DNA of 64,000 nt, from positions 34,721,122-34,785,121 of the forward strand of contig NC_045129.1 in NCBI RefSeq assembly GCF_007655135.1. Reading direction: 5' to 3'. Under the pieces are notes generated by a model. The model was not told where the DNA came from. It saw nothing but the letters and a program-made list of their open reading frames with translations, and made no database searches. A program made the position numbers and the translations under genes. This stretch comes from Punica granatum. Lineage: Eukaryota; Streptophyta; Magnoliopsida; Myrtales; Lythraceae. Shown piece by piece: positions 40,653-53,376 of this stretch (position 1 is its first letter; each line of letters opens with the position of its first letter).

Positions 40653-43600
40653 GGTTAATAGTTCACAAGATGAGACTGTTCGCCTCGTTCTCATTTTTAG
40701 CTCGTGAATGTCAAATCATGAAGCACCTACAATTTAGTCTTTAAAAGATTTCAATTAGAGAGATTGATGTCGCTGACTTCAAATTCTACACGCGTTAATT
40801 AGTCCCTCTATCCCCTAAGATATTCAGTCCCTGACAGAGGGAAAAAAGCATACGGTTGACTTGAAACGTTATGTTCCAGATTGAATCCAAACTTTCCAAG
40901 AATTCTCATGCGTTCCTTTCTGTTTTGATTACTTTTTTCTTTGACGGAATGTGGAGGAGGGGGGGGGGGGGGGGGAGAGTTGGCGCCGGAAAGCGGGGCC
41001 TAAAGCCAGCAACCGCCTTCTCCGACGAAGTCACTGGATGCATCAGGGGTCTCTTGCGACCTCGCCACGGGAGCCCCAGTTTGTTGCCCCCAGGTCGGTG
41101 ACCTCGCCCAGTGAGGAGGTCGCCCGCCAAGGAGTCTACAATATCTCTCTTCTGGAACATAACGTTCCAAACTAGAGGATAGCGGATCGAAATCGGTTTT
41201 TTTTTCTGTCAGGGGCGAGATATCTATGTGGACGGAGGCACTAAGGTCGTATCTATGAGACCAATCTGCGAGGGTGAAATCGGGACTAATTTTACAAGTG
41301 ATGCACCACTTGTTAAATTAGTCTAGGGACGGTGTTATATCTACTATGGTGTTGGTTCATTATTTATCTTGCCCGTCTCGTTTACTTCAGACTTTCACGT
41401 CCATCTTCAGCTGCGAACATGAAAAAGGACAGTTTCTTGGACAACACTGAGGTCACTGGGCTAGTACATACGGAACTCAAAGTCTAATGTAGACGACAAG
41501 TTGTGAAATTAGATTATAAATTATCTATATAAAATTTACAGAAAGCATTTTATGAAATGGATAAATTAAAATCCGACCACGATCGATTTTAGTCAATAGA
41601 CCGAGATATCCGTATCTACGCACAAGAAACCAAAAAGAGAATATTCTAAAAGAGCAGCAATCAAAACAAAAGAGATGTGACCAGTTCATCTAATATAAAA
41701 CAGAAGGATTTGGGTGGCTTCCATACGGCAAAACTTCCCTCTCTTTTCTTTCCTCGTAGAGCCGAGCATAGTTGGAAATGATATGACCAGTTAGTTGATC
41801 ATACAAAAGTTCTACCGAAGTGGAAGTATCTCTGCCGATCCCTCCAAACGACAGTTTTAAGGCTGTGTTTCAGTACTAGATTAGAATGGTGTGGTTCAGC
41901 TATATACCTTAATTCTCGAAATGCGATTAAAGAAGGTGTAAAATAGGTTTGGCTCCGACTCAATTCTTCACATTATTGAGTTGGGGTCGTATATGACCTG
42001 AAGTGCGGGAAATTCCCCTCGAACACTCTAGTATTAACATAGATGACACGCTTGGACTGATCCTGTCCGTGGAGAACGTGAAAAATGAAAAAGGGACAAA
42101 GACGGGTTTCGTTTCAATTCATTTGTCAATCATGAGCAGAGAAGATTCCTAGAGCAGCCAATAACAGTTCAGTCACATGCCCATTGCAGCCAGAAACAGG
42201 CATCAAAGGATATAAGATAATGGGCACTTCACCATCAGCTCTAACAGGGAATCGATCTTTGTAAATTGTATGTGTTCCATGTCCAGTCTAATTCCCTTCA
42301 ATAATGGCTTCGCTTTGCTGCTGCTGCAAGTGGATCGGGTCGATGCGGCGTGTGAGGAGCTCACGAACGACCATTCGCAATGAAGCAAGTACACGAGCGA
42401 TACCAACACTGCATTTCTGTGTACTTGATCGCTTTATGCTTCCAGTCGGTAAATGTCATCTTTTCGAACCCGGGGTTCTGTTTAGGTCATCTTATAGTTT
42501 AGAGAGGGCAATAAGAATTTGAATACTCCTCTTCCGGAGTAGACATCTGATACGACAGGTGCGTGGTGACAAGGAAAGTGGACATTCACATAAGATCACA
42601 AAGTTTTCGATATGGTTTAAGAAATAATAATATGCAACTAACATGGGCATGTGCAGTGTTGTAGCCAACTCACATGTCACTAAAGAATTCGAGGTTTGTG
42701 ACTCATAAAGAGATGAGTTGGAATTAACAGCATATGGTTTTCAAGGAAAGATTGTCCCGGTGAATCGTAGTTCATATCTTCAAAACCGGATCGACAGCTC
42801 GGGAGCTTGTCGCCCTTAAAATGTCATGCGATACGCATGAATGAAGGATTTTTTTTTATTGGGAGTTGATTTTATAAATCACAACGAATGTTAGATAATA
42901 TTCAATTCACAATAATAGGATTTTTCTTTATCTTCTTCCTTTAAAATAGTTAGATAATATTCAATTCAACGTTAATTTTCAAGTAAGAACTGCCTGTCTT
43001 ATATTTTTACAAATATATATATATATATAGAGGTATACATATATGATAACATTTGATAAACAAATCCAATGTATCAATTATACTCCTTTTAGAGTTTGTC
43101 CAACAAAAAAAAAAAAAAAAAAAAACAACAACAACAACAACAATTCTTTCTCAATGTTCTTACATTTCATTCCATGAAAGCAACTTCATTCCATTCCATT
43201 CTATTATGACCTTAGTCTCTAATGGTTGGCCCAAGTTGTCGGGGAAGAGAAAAGAATCGTTAAGGCGTCATCCAGAGTTTAAGGAGAAACCTAAAGCAAG
43301 CCATCAATCATCTGACTCGAGACATCTTTACTTTCAAAACTTTCTCTTCTTCAGGGTTGACAAATGTTTGCTGAAGGAAAAATATATGAGTACAAGGGTA
43401 CAACAGACAACACAAACGTTCCGGTTCACAAGAGCCAAACCCGAATGTCCTGAGACATGCTTTCAACTCTCATCGCAACCCCCAACACTCTGCCCTTGCT
43501 ATATTTATGCCGAAATAACATTACCTTCCTCAACCGACTCCCATCTTGTTGTATTTATTACATAAGAAAAGGAAGAAAATGTGCTTCAAAGAGATTTGAA

Positions 43601-43754
43601 CGCGAAACACTATGACCTTTTCTGTGAGTTCCAGCTTCTTGGTGCTCGGCATATTAAAGCAAAGGCACCTCAGGGAAGGCTTGAGGTCGAGAAGGAGGGT
43701 ACAGTAATCTAAACAATTCTACAATAACAGAGATGGCAAGTCTAGAAGGGAAGA
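40653..43754. other. Intergenic DNA, partly GC-rich
   Basis: A G17 run lies at 40959-40975, next to a GC-rich patch (40976-41130) rich in CCTCGCC-type motifs that may be a decayed repeat. An A run with AAC triplets is at 43105-43142. No gene is recognised. The right end should include the PBS1-like gene 3' UTR. Confidence 0.45.
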
Positions 43755-46700
43755 CTAACCATTAGATCCATCGAAGCTTCCCTGTGCATCCTGCTTCCTC
43801 TTCTCTCGCCAGTTCTCACCCCACATCTTTGCCTCAGCAACGGCCCGTTCCCTCTCCAAGTCTTTATTTAGGATCCTCGCGGTGTCTCTAGGTGAATCTT
43901 CCTTCTCCGACCCACCCTCAAGGTCCCACCTCCTACCCGATCCTTCCCCTTCCTCGTTCCTCAAAATCCTCCCTCCTCCCCTCTCTTCTCCATTGGCCTT
44001 CCCCTCCTTATTACCCGACCCTCGAGAAGAGTTGTCATAAGCCTGGTTAGAGAGGTAAGATAGGGCTGTGACTACATCTCCGATGAGAGGGCGAGCGGCT
44101 CCCTGTTCCTGAATGCACATTGATGCCACAGCTAGTGCCTGGTAGAGCCCGCGCATCGGGAATCGCCCCTGAAGCCGTGGGTCTGCTAGTTTGACGAATT
44201 TCCGGCGATCGTGGAAATAAGGGCGTGCCTGTTAATGCAGTAGTATGAACCATGAATATGACAGTGAACCATAGACATCCGCCGACCCATGAATATAACA
44301 ATGAACTAGACCATAAACACTTCAGAAGAACTTATGCAATGAATGTAGTAAGCAATCATTAAACCATGAAGTGACAATAAAATTATTGGTGGGAAAGAAA
44401 AGTAATAAAATTTCAATTTAAGTCCTGACTGACAGCCCACCAAAGTGTTCAACTGGGCAGTGGTCGGTTAGGTAGTTTGTCGATAACCATCAAAAACTTA
44501 CCAACATGCCCAACTCAAATCTTTTGTAATTGGTTAGTTTAGTTATACAAGAGGGAATATCAATGGAAAAAGAAATGTGGGGGGCTGAGGTTTTATGTGG
44601 CAGTCTGGATAATACCGAGAATCAAGCCTTCATCTAATCAACCCACGCTTTCAACCGTGACTTCTAATATGGAAATCCAATAAAAGCAAGTTTAAGAAAA
44701 GTGAAGGCATGCAGCACGTCTCATAAGAGCAGAATTACATACCCATGTGACGAGGTTCTGTTCTCCATGAGGAAGCGTGCTGTCGATGGCTTTACGGCCA
44801 GTGATCAGTTCCAAAAAGACAACCCCAAAACTGTAAACGTCAGATTTCACAGTGAGCTGCCCCGTCATGGCATACTCGGGAGCACAGTAACCATACGTAC
44901 CCATAACCCTAGTGGAGACATGCGACTTGTCCCCAACAGGACCGAGCTTTGCTAGCCCAAAATCTGAGAGTTTTGGGTTGAACCCTTCTTCCAATAATAT
45001 GTTTGATGACTTGAAGTCCCTATAAATAACAGGTGGGTTTGCCTTATCATGAAGATACTCCAAACCTTTAGCAGCGCCAGCTGCTATTCTCATTCTGGTG
45101 TTCCAATCCAGTGGTTCCTTATCGGGGGGAAGATCTGCACAAAGTTAATCCCATCACTGTCAGTAGCAGTTGGCGGAAATTAATTTTCCTGTTTTATCTT
45201 GGAGAAGCAATAAAAAAATACTTCACTTGCATACTTGAGAAAATAAAAGGAAACTCAATATCGATGAGATAGAATTATCCGACCTCATTTCTCATCTAAT
45301 CGATCTATTAGGTAAAGCACAAGGCACTTCAATACTAATGGTACAAATTTCACGTTTTATAAAAAGAAATAGAAGTAAAGCCAAATGAAATCTTCATACA
45401 GAAATGGATCATTCCATTGTATTTTGGTTTCATCCTATTTTTGTTCCTTTCATGCCAAACCTATCTTTTTTCCCTTACATCATGCAACATTGCTCAATTT
45501 GCCCCAGCTTAATGAATCTTCTAAATGATTGAGGCATCGGGATTTGAGGTATATGGTGAAGCACTACTCAAAGAACTATGTGTTATAGCTAATAGTAAGA
45601 GAGAACAGAATCACAAAGAGAAGCCAAAATTCAGCTTGAAGAAGTGGGGTTGATTTCACTTAATTTTTACCATGAAGGTGATCCTCCAGTGACCCCAAGG
45701 GCATAAATTCATAGACCAGAAGCCGTTGATCCCCATCGGCACAGTAACCAATGAGATTCACAAGGTTCGGGTGATGGAGAAGGCTCAACATTAGAACCTC
45801 CACCAGAAATTCACGGGTTCCCTGAAGACCATTCCTGTCCAATTGTTTGACTGCTACAACCTACATTTATTGGAAACGAATACCAGAAACAACAAAAGCA
45901 GAAAAGTTCAATCAAACTTGCCCAAACTTATCTTGAGTTGCAACATTTGATTCGGGAAAAAGGAAGCACAAATGATTGAAACGAAAGTTAAGGACAGTCA
46001 ACATCACTCCATGATACAAGTTTCCACAAGTCAAACAAGAGCTTGGTCTCTCTAACTTATGACAATCTAATTAAACTGCAGCATGATGTTGCCAACTCTA
46101 AATTGCATCACTGCGCACTTATATGACAAGTAGAACTTATAGTTAAAATTATGAGCTTACATATTAATAAGTCCATTAAATGAACTGAAAGAGCAACAAA
46201 ATTAGAACTATGTATGTCTTTCAACCACGCCTGTGCTGCTGGTAGATTCTTGAACAAGTAGGACGTCCACATATATCAGTATCACCAATGAAAGAAGAGC
46301 AGAGAAGGTGCTTAGCATTTATGCTGCTACGGAATCGGTACTATGAAGTGGAGGTGACAAAAGTCCGCATGACAATGTTCTGCTAGTTAACGTACTACCA
46401 ATCTATGTTGTCATTCATTTAGTTTTTCTTCCACCGAGTTATGGCGACGATTACAAAAAAAGCTCAACTCTAAATCAAGAGTACCACTTTCCATTTAAGG
46501 CTTTAAGCATAAATTCCTTAACTCTAAATCAAGAGCACCACTTCCCATTTAAGCATAAATTCATCTCAATGAAGACAGGTAACAGCTGCATTTATTGGTC
46601 AAGGTAAAATGTTGGTCAAAAGGCACATAATGTAAGGACTAAACCTTGAAAATTCCCGAATTCGGGATCGACTTCGTCACCAAAAACATTCCACATGGAG

Positions 46701-47543
46701 AATTTGGAGTGCTGCCAGAATATAAATAACTCACCTGACCAGTGCTCTCGAGTCTCCCTTTGTACACTGAGCCAAATCCCCCTTCCCCTAATAAGCACTC
46801 AGGCCTGAAATTGCTCGTCGCAGCTGCAAGTTCCCGGAAGGTGAAGGTCTGAGCAGCAATTTGTGCCCCAGGCCCATCCTTGGCAGCGGGTATTTCCCTT
46901 TTGGATCCACCATTGCTTCTCATCCCGAGTCTATCTGCTCCAACAATAATCATAATAACCATTTAAAGAAACATCATAAAGGTCAATCAATCAAATGCTT
47001 TGTCCCACATAAGGACTTCAATAAACTCCCCAAAGCTGATATTCACCTAATCACATCACTTCTAAGTGTACGAATTAAGTATTTTATGAAGATCAAAGAT
47101 TCAACTCATTCAATCCAAAGGTCAACTGAGCTATGACCTCATTAGTCAAAGAGGGAGCTGAACTAGATCCAATCGAAGCTCCCAAATTTCACCATGAGAT
47201 CTCATTGCCCGAGACAGAAACATGAGCCACGCATCAATCAAATCAAGCCAGGAAAATGGGAGGACTAATGAATCAATACCGAACTAAACAACCATCAAAA
47301 CCAGTATGCTGCCCTCAAGGTTGAAAACTGGCGAATTGGGCACACGCCCAGATCAGATCAAGAGCTGAAACTCGATAAAGAATCGAAATTGATGATTGGT
47401 TCGAACTGACCTGAGGGCAATCTAGAGGTGTTCGAGGAGACGGGCACCGAAGGAGGGGCCTGCTTCTGATTCCGATCATCGGGTTCCTTCTCGGGGTTCA
47501 GCTTCACCTCTTGCCTCGAATCGAAACAGGGAAAGCAACCCAT
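43755..47543 (-). CDS. PBS1: PBS1-like receptor-like cytoplasmic kinase, subfamily VII (5 exons, 462 aa)
   Basis: Exons: 47543-47411, 46934-46735, 45860-45671, 45134-44743, 44228-43755; total 1389 bp. PBS1 kinases act under the plasma membrane in immune signalling. The start MGCFPCF gives Gly2 for myristoylation and Cys3/Cys6 for palmitoylation. Kinase landmarks: [11 protein letters not shown] (94-104), VAVK with Lys116, IYRDFKSSN with Asp214, DFG with Asp232, and an APE motif. The activation segment holds GDKSHVS (242-248), the site cleaved by the bacterial protease AvrPphB in Arabidopsis PBS1. The tail blocks [15 protein letters not shown] and [19 protein letters not shown] favour PBS1 over PBL27; Arabidopsis PBS1 is 456 aa. 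The loop that is SEMPH in Arabidopsis PBS1 reads STLPH (293-297). Arg-Asp precedes the catalytic loop, as in immune RD kinases. Confidence 0.95.
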
Positions 47544-49101
47544 TTCCCCCCCTTTCCCCTACCCAAAAAGAAAAAGAGAAGAAGAAGAAGAAGAAGAAGA
47601 AAAGGAAACTTATTGGAACAGTGTCGTCTGTTGTGGGGGGAAGGCTTCTTTCTCTAGCTGCTACTGTGAGGGGCAATCACTCCCATGGAGTTAATGGTGG
47701 GGGAAGCGGGTTAAGGTGAGGCAGACAGTGGTGGTGGAAGGAAGAGGCCAAGGATAAAGGAGGAAGAGACAGACAGAGATGCTTAAACAACAGCAGCAGC
47801 AGCAGCAGCAACGCCAACGACAGAAATGGGGGGGGATTTGGTGATAATAAGGAAGGAGGAGGAGAAAAGAAACTGCAAAACTAATAAAGACTGAGGAAGA
47901 AAGGAACGGCTTTTGCCCCCCTCTCTCGCCCTTAGTTTAATCCTTCCTATCTATCCTGTCCTGTCCTGTCCTGTCCTCCCTCCCTCATAAAAACACACCT
48001 TTTTAACGACAGTTGATCTCTCTCTCTCACTCTGTGTCAGAGTTCTTCAGATGCCATTAAAAGGCTTTCCAGTTTTTTTTTTTTTTTTTTTTTGCTTTGA
48101 AGGTAATTCAAAAGCTTTTAAGATTCGACTGAAAGGAGTGGTATTGATTTAAACGCTGGACTTGACTCATGACCAAGAAGAAATGGTAAAATATGTGGTT
48201 GCCAAGCCCAAAGAAGAAAGAACTAGTCATGTTCCGAAATCAATTCGCAGTGAGTTTGGCATACCGTGTCTAGAAAATAATGCATCTCTTAATCGATGAT
48301 AGGTGACCATTTAACATTTTCTCGAAGAAAAATGACTTTTCTTGTTGGAGCCATGTTTATCTCATTTCTGATAGGATTTTCGAGATTGATTCTTTCCTTT
48401 TAGCGACGAAGCCCGTAGCCAAATATATATATTTTAAGACAACTGCACATTGTACCTTTGATGGGTTTGAGATTGTATTTTTTGTCGAGGCTTATTTATT
48501 TACGGTAAGAAGAATAGAGATAATTCGCTTAAAAAAAAGAATGAAACGGGGTAATATTTCTAGAATTAGACATCACAATGGCGGGACTCCCGGAATCGGC
48601 CGCGGTTCACCTTTCCCATCTTCATAGCATTAGTGGGAACCACTACATATTTCCACATTCGCATACAAACTTTAATTTTTCTAAATTAGGGTTTGATTTC
48701 TTTTTTTCAATCCCCCACTTTTTATTTCTATTTTAATTTCTGTCAACTCTGACGGGCGCCAAAATGAGGTAAAAAGGCAAAAGAAAAAAAATCATTTTAT
48801 TATATAAATTTAAAAAGTAAAAGGCAAATTAGTATAGATTTTACAGCCGACAAATTAATCAAGAGAAAGTCCACCAATAGTTCTCGACTTTTCATTGCAT
48901 CTTTTTTTTTTTTTTCATATCGTTCATTCTTAAACCCTATTTGGATCGAGAGAAATAGAAGGAAAGACATGAAAAGTGAGGAAAAGTTCTGTAAATAAGT
49001 GTACTCGGTTTTTTATATCATTCATTCTTAAGAACTTTCTCTTCTCTCCCTTCCCTCCCTTTCACTCCATTTCCCTCATTTTTCAAATATGATGTTACGT
49101 A
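47544..49101. other. PBS1-like gene leader, promoter and intergenic DNA
   Basis: Besides the GAA and CAG tracts there is a (GTCCT)n run at 47957-47978 and a T20-type run at 48072-48092. No other gene is recognised. Confidence 0.45.
47791..47812. repeat. (CAG)n tract upstream of the PBS1-like gene
   Basis: About seven CAG triplets (CTG on the gene strand) lie about 250 bp upstream of the start codon, probably in the leader or core promoter. A GAA run (47577-47600) lies closer to the ATG. Confidence 0.85.
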
Positions 49102-49169
49102 CGCTACAACACAAATAATCTATAGAAACAAAAATTAGAGTCATATAATTGTTTTATTTTTAAATCTTC

Positions 49170-49390
49170 ACTTTTAGAGACAAATATGTATCTCTATATA
49201 GTGTCTTATTTGCCTTTTAAGTCTTTATTTTAAGAGACAAATAAAATTGTGTCTCTATATATGGTCTTATTTGTCTCTAATTCTTTACCTTAAAAGACAA
49301 ATAAAATTATGACTCTATATATGGTCTTATTTGTCTCTAAATATTTTCTTTTAGGGACAAATAAAATTGTATCTCTATATGATATATTAT
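49170..49390. repeat. Four-copy tandem repeat, about 60-bp unit, inside CACTA copy 3
   Basis: Units built on RGACAAATA..GTCTCTATAT..GGTCTTATTTG begin near 49177, 49233, 49293 and 49354. They form the left subterminal region, where CACTA transposases are expected to bind. Confidence 0.85.
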
Positions 49391-50021
49391 TTTCTCCAAC
49401 ACAATTAATTTAATTTTTTTTTAATTAATGTTGATGTATGAACAAAGGAGAGTAATTTTTACAATTTTAAAGAGTATTAACATATATAGAGACTAATAGA
49501 GAGTTGCTAATTTGAATTTAAAACATTTACTTTTCGAAGGAAAAATTTTACAAGTCAAGAATAAAGAAACATATAATAAAATTTTTACTTTATTCATTAT
49601 TTTATCTTTTTTCTAAGGACCATTTCTTATCTATATATTCTTCATTTGGTCTTCTCTTTAGTGCAAGTATTTTCACTGGTCATGCTTTACATATACTTCT
49701 TGATCTTTTCTCCTTCCCACCATATCTCTCTTTTCATTCTCTACTTAAATTCAAAGACCACTTATCCAAAAAAATCAACGAAGAATTTCAGACCTTTCTG
49801 GTCAACATATAAATTGTTTACAAATTTTTTTTAAAAAAATTTCGATATAATTTCAAACAAGAATCTATCAAAAGTTTTTATTTGAAAAGATAAATTCTCA
49901 CGAATTTGATTAGAAAAATATTGTTATTTCATACGTTAATATTAGTGATTTTGTTTAGAATGTAAATATTATCATTCAAGTATAATAAATAATAAAAGTA
50001 GTAAATTTAGACAAGTGAGGA

Positions 50022-50165
50022 TCATTGGCGCATTGGATAAGGCGATTTAATAATAAAATGGAGGTTGCAAGTTGGAATCTTTTTGTTGTAAAATTAATTG
50101 TGTTAGTATGGATTGAGTTGGTTTGTCTAATTTGGGACTTGCTACTTAGTTCCGGAGTAAATATT
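50022..50165 (+). mobile_element. tRNA-derived SINE-like insertion nested in CACTA copy 3
   Basis: ATTGGCGCATTGGATAAGGCG resembles a tRNA-type A box, and GGTTGCAAGTTGGAATC, about 30 bp downstream, a degraded B box. The segment differs from the CACTA copies. I could not see a clear target duplication. Confidence 0.45.
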
Positions 50166-50460
50166 TACTTTTTTTGTAGAGCTTTATATATAGGAATCAA
50201 AAAAAATATAAAGGCAATTGCATTTATTTTTAAAAAGTATACAAAGACAATTTTATGTGATATTTTTACTTATTTTTAGAGCCAAATCATTTGTTTCTAA
50301 TTGCACTAGTTAGAAACAAATGTCAAATTTGTCTCTAAAGGTCTATAGGAACAGTACCGATATTGTCAATTAATTTATTTGTCTCTACAAGTTATAAAGG
50401 CGAATAAATGGCATATAGAGGCATATAATATGGTTTCAACAGCTCATTTGTGTTGTAGTG

Positions 50461-51959
50461 ATAAATTATCCCCTCTTGATGTTCTGTCCTGCAAAATCTT
50501 TGAATAGTTTCCTAATATTGCCCAAAATAAAGATATTTTCATAAGTATTCGGGCATTACTTATAACTCACATATTTGAATTTGAATCTATAGCAACTCCT
50601 GTCTAAACTGTGTCGTTTTCGACGGTTGATGCATTTCTTGCAATGGTTAAATAATAATATTTGTACTACATAAGTTGGAAGACATTATGCGGGTTGCTAG
50701 TTGCAGTGACACTAGCCTTGATCAGAAACTTGCAAGGAACCGCTAGGAGGCCGATATAGAAATGAAGCTAGCCGAAGAATAATAAGTTTAAAGGAAATGA
50801 CGATAGAGATAATTTTCTGTGTTTTTTGAATTATTAATTTTCTCAATATTTTTTATCACATCAGTAAAATACTAACCGCGTTCAACGCGAACTAAAACAG
50901 AAAAACAACTAAATGCTGGGACTTAGTACGAGTTTACTCTCCCATTAATTAAAAGATTCAAAGGGGTTGGAGAAATAATAATCAATATCTAACAGTGTGC
51001 CCTAAAGAGTATGTGCAGAGTCATGAAAGGGTTAATAAATAGGGAAGTTCTACGCATCCCATGTTACCCTCCTCTCCTTCTTTCCACATTATTTATTCCC
51101 TTTCCATTTTTTTCGTTTTTGAAAATTAATTTTTATTATATTAATTTCTTTCAGGCATGTCACAGAAACTGCATTAGTCAAAACTCAAAGAAGCATTGGT
51201 TGATCTTAATTAACATTCCCTTTCACTAAGATATGTTTCCATTATTTTTATTTATCGTAATATAATGATGATGATTAGTCTTGAAAGAATAGTTGGTATA
51301 TTCTGATAGGATAGTAGATCACCAGCTAGTGCAAAGATAAATATATAGGTATGAATAATACCTATAGAAGCAGATATATCACAGGAGAATAGAGATGTTA
51401 CTCTTTTCTAATTTGACAAGAAAAGTAGACACGTCGGCATGAACCTGATCTTGTAGAAGAAGCAAAATCTCAGTCTTTCCTTGAATAATTGCAAGAAAAA
51501 AAACTTTAATTCATTAAGTTTATTCAAAATATCACTGTCAGTTTTAGAAAATTATATATATATATATATATTCTGTCCTTTAAAAAAGTCATCTCTTATA
51601 TTTATAAGATGTTTGATCAACTTTTTGTTATGTTCAAGAGTTTGCAAATGTGACAATGTCCCAAAGGGATGGAATAAATCCCTTCAGCTTTTTCTAAATT
51701 AATGATATTTACGTATGTACATAGATTTTGGATGGAATTGTGATGAGAGTTGGCTTTTGTCGCATATAAAATACGCGTATATCCATATTTATCTGCCAGC
51801 CAGTCATTTCTAATTTCATTTTCAAACAACTTGTAAGGGTTCATATGACAAACAATATATATATATATATATACATGCATATAATTAATTATGGTTTATG
51901 TGTATGTGTTTCAGGAATTAAAAATTATTTTTTGACCAATAAGGATTTTTCCAAGCGAT
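50461..51959. other. AT-rich intergenic DNA
   Basis: No gene is recognised. AT tracts lie at 51555-51570 and 51857-51873. Confidence 0.4.
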
Positions 51960-52129
51960 TACATATTTGTTCACCTTAAATAAGGTCTCGAATTCATATA
52001 TTATGAATGTGAAAAATTATTGATTGTGAAAGTTTTACTTCTTAGTGAGCCGAATTGGATCCAATTAGATTAGTTAAAACATGAATTTCACCGTATATTC
52101 TGAATATATATATATATATATATATATAT
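51960..52129 (+). mobile_element. SINE-like repeat, family B copy 1
   Basis: It aligns with 52131-52328 over its length: TTTGTTC then AAGGTCTCGAATTC, then GAATGTGAAAAATT, then AGTTTTACTTCTTAGTGAGCC, ending in a (TA)n tail. The B-box-like CTCGAATTC is partly decayed here. Confidence 0.6.
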
Positions 52130-52130
52130 T

Positions 52131-52328
52131 AACATGAGTTGGTTCAAGCTGTTTGAAATTTGTTCCTCTTACTCAATATCTCGAATTCGAATCTTGTGAA
52201 TGTGAAAAATTCACATTGGGAGAGTTTTACCCTTAGTGGGCCGACCCGACTTTACTGTATTAGTCGAGAACCTTTTGAATTTCCAAATACTATGATGCAC
52301 ACCGATATATATATATATATATATATAT
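52131..52328 (+). mobile_element. SINE-like repeat, family B copy 2
   Basis: A-box-like TGAGTTGGTTCAAGC, B-box-like TCGAATTCGAATCTTG, then GAGAGTTTTACCCTTAGTGG and GCCGACCCG, ending in a (TA)n tract at 52304-52328. It stands head to tail with copy 1. Confidence 0.65.
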
Positions 52329-53070
52329 TCTCATATAAGACTCGTGTTCAACAATCTAAAAGCTTAACACCCGCCCTCATATAAGCTTGTAATTTTTTTT
52401 ACAATTTTTTTCTTTCGGAACTGGACCGGGTCACTTTTGAGCCTAACTAACATGAGGCGCACTTTTGGCCACCTCAAAATCGAATATGGCGTTGTCTAAG
52501 CCCATACGTGCATGTGAAAAGTGTAACTTGCTCTTATACCATATAAAATACTCACTTTGACCTACATGAACTTGAACTTATCTGCAATCCAAAAGTTTAA
52601 GCTTATTGATTACTGATCTCAAGTCATAAACTTGTGATTTCTTTTTTAATTTTTTCGTGTGGATTAATATATTTCAAACATATATATATATATATATTCC
52701 AAATCCAAAGACCAACTGTCAATCCCAAAAGGGGTTTGACCCAACCGAGGGGGCTTCCAAACCTTAAATCCAAGGAAGCGTGCGGTGCGGGCGGCCGGTT
52801 GGGGGTGTGTGGGGGTTTGGTTTTGGTGTTGCTGTGCTCAATATGCCCCGTGTGTCTGACGTTGACATTTTAGACGCGTGGGACATAGGTCAATCGTGCC
52901 ACCACCACTATACTCCCCGCACCGATCGAGAATGGAAATCGTCCCAATAATTATTCTCTCTATTCTCAAAGTGATAATGCGCTACAAAATTAATAAGGCG
53001 TTTCTTTAGAATCCTCACATATAACTTTTCTGAGATCATAATCTTTTGGAGTTGTGTTACTAGCACCTCT
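52329..53070. other. Intergenic DNA with a decayed primer-binding-site motif
   Basis: Near 52529-52545 the minus strand reads TATGGTATAAGAGCAAG, a one-base variant of the initiator-tRNA site, pointing to an old retroelement. A G-rich patch lies at 52780-52825. No gene is recognised. Confidence 0.4.
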
Positions 53071-53376
53071 GTTTGGCTTTAAAATTTTTTTTTTAACTTA
53101 ACTCAACTCTACTCTACTTATTTTCAATTCAACAATACATTTATTACTTTTTTTTAAAATTTTTTTTAACCATTCAATTTAATTTTTAATATTAATTCTC
53201 TCAATTATTCATTACTTTTTTCACAATTCAATAACACAATCATTACTTAATTATTACTTTCTTTCAACTATTTATTACTTTTTCAGAATTTTTTTTCATA
53301 ATTCAACAAAACAATTATTACAAACCAATTAAAATTAAAATTCAACTTAATTCAACTTTAATACCAAACACAACCG
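53071..53376. mobile_element. MITE-like element
   Basis: The left end starts GTTTGGCTTTAAAAT and the reversed right end reads GTTTGGTATTAAAGTT; both are followed by TTAA and CAACT-type motifs. The interior is AT-rich and non-coding, about 305 bp. The superfamily and target duplication could not be settled. Confidence 0.5.

Larger units (their letters stand above)
49102..50460. mobile_element. Non-autonomous CACTA-type DNA transposon, copy 3
   Basis: The left end CGCTACAACACAAAT and the reversed right end CACTACAACACAAAT form a 15-bp terminal inverted repeat with one difference near the tip. Flanking trinucleotides are GTA and ATA. Many GAGACAAAT/TTTGTCTCTA motifs sit near both ends. It is related to copies 1 and 2 by these subterminal motifs but differs in its interior. 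No transposase is present. Confidence 0.78.

Noticed and set aside
40871..41175. Frames across the GC-rich patch as a gene
   Set aside because: They begin in the poly(G) tract and show no domain. Composition suggests a decayed repeat.
42203..42522. Frames on both strands near 42.3 kb as a gene
   Set aside because: They are short and overlapping, with no recognisable family or splice partners.
50025..50047. A tRNA gene at the A-box-like sequence
   Set aside because: No acceptor-stem or anticodon-arm pairing could be drawn, and the B box is degraded. It fits a SINE head.
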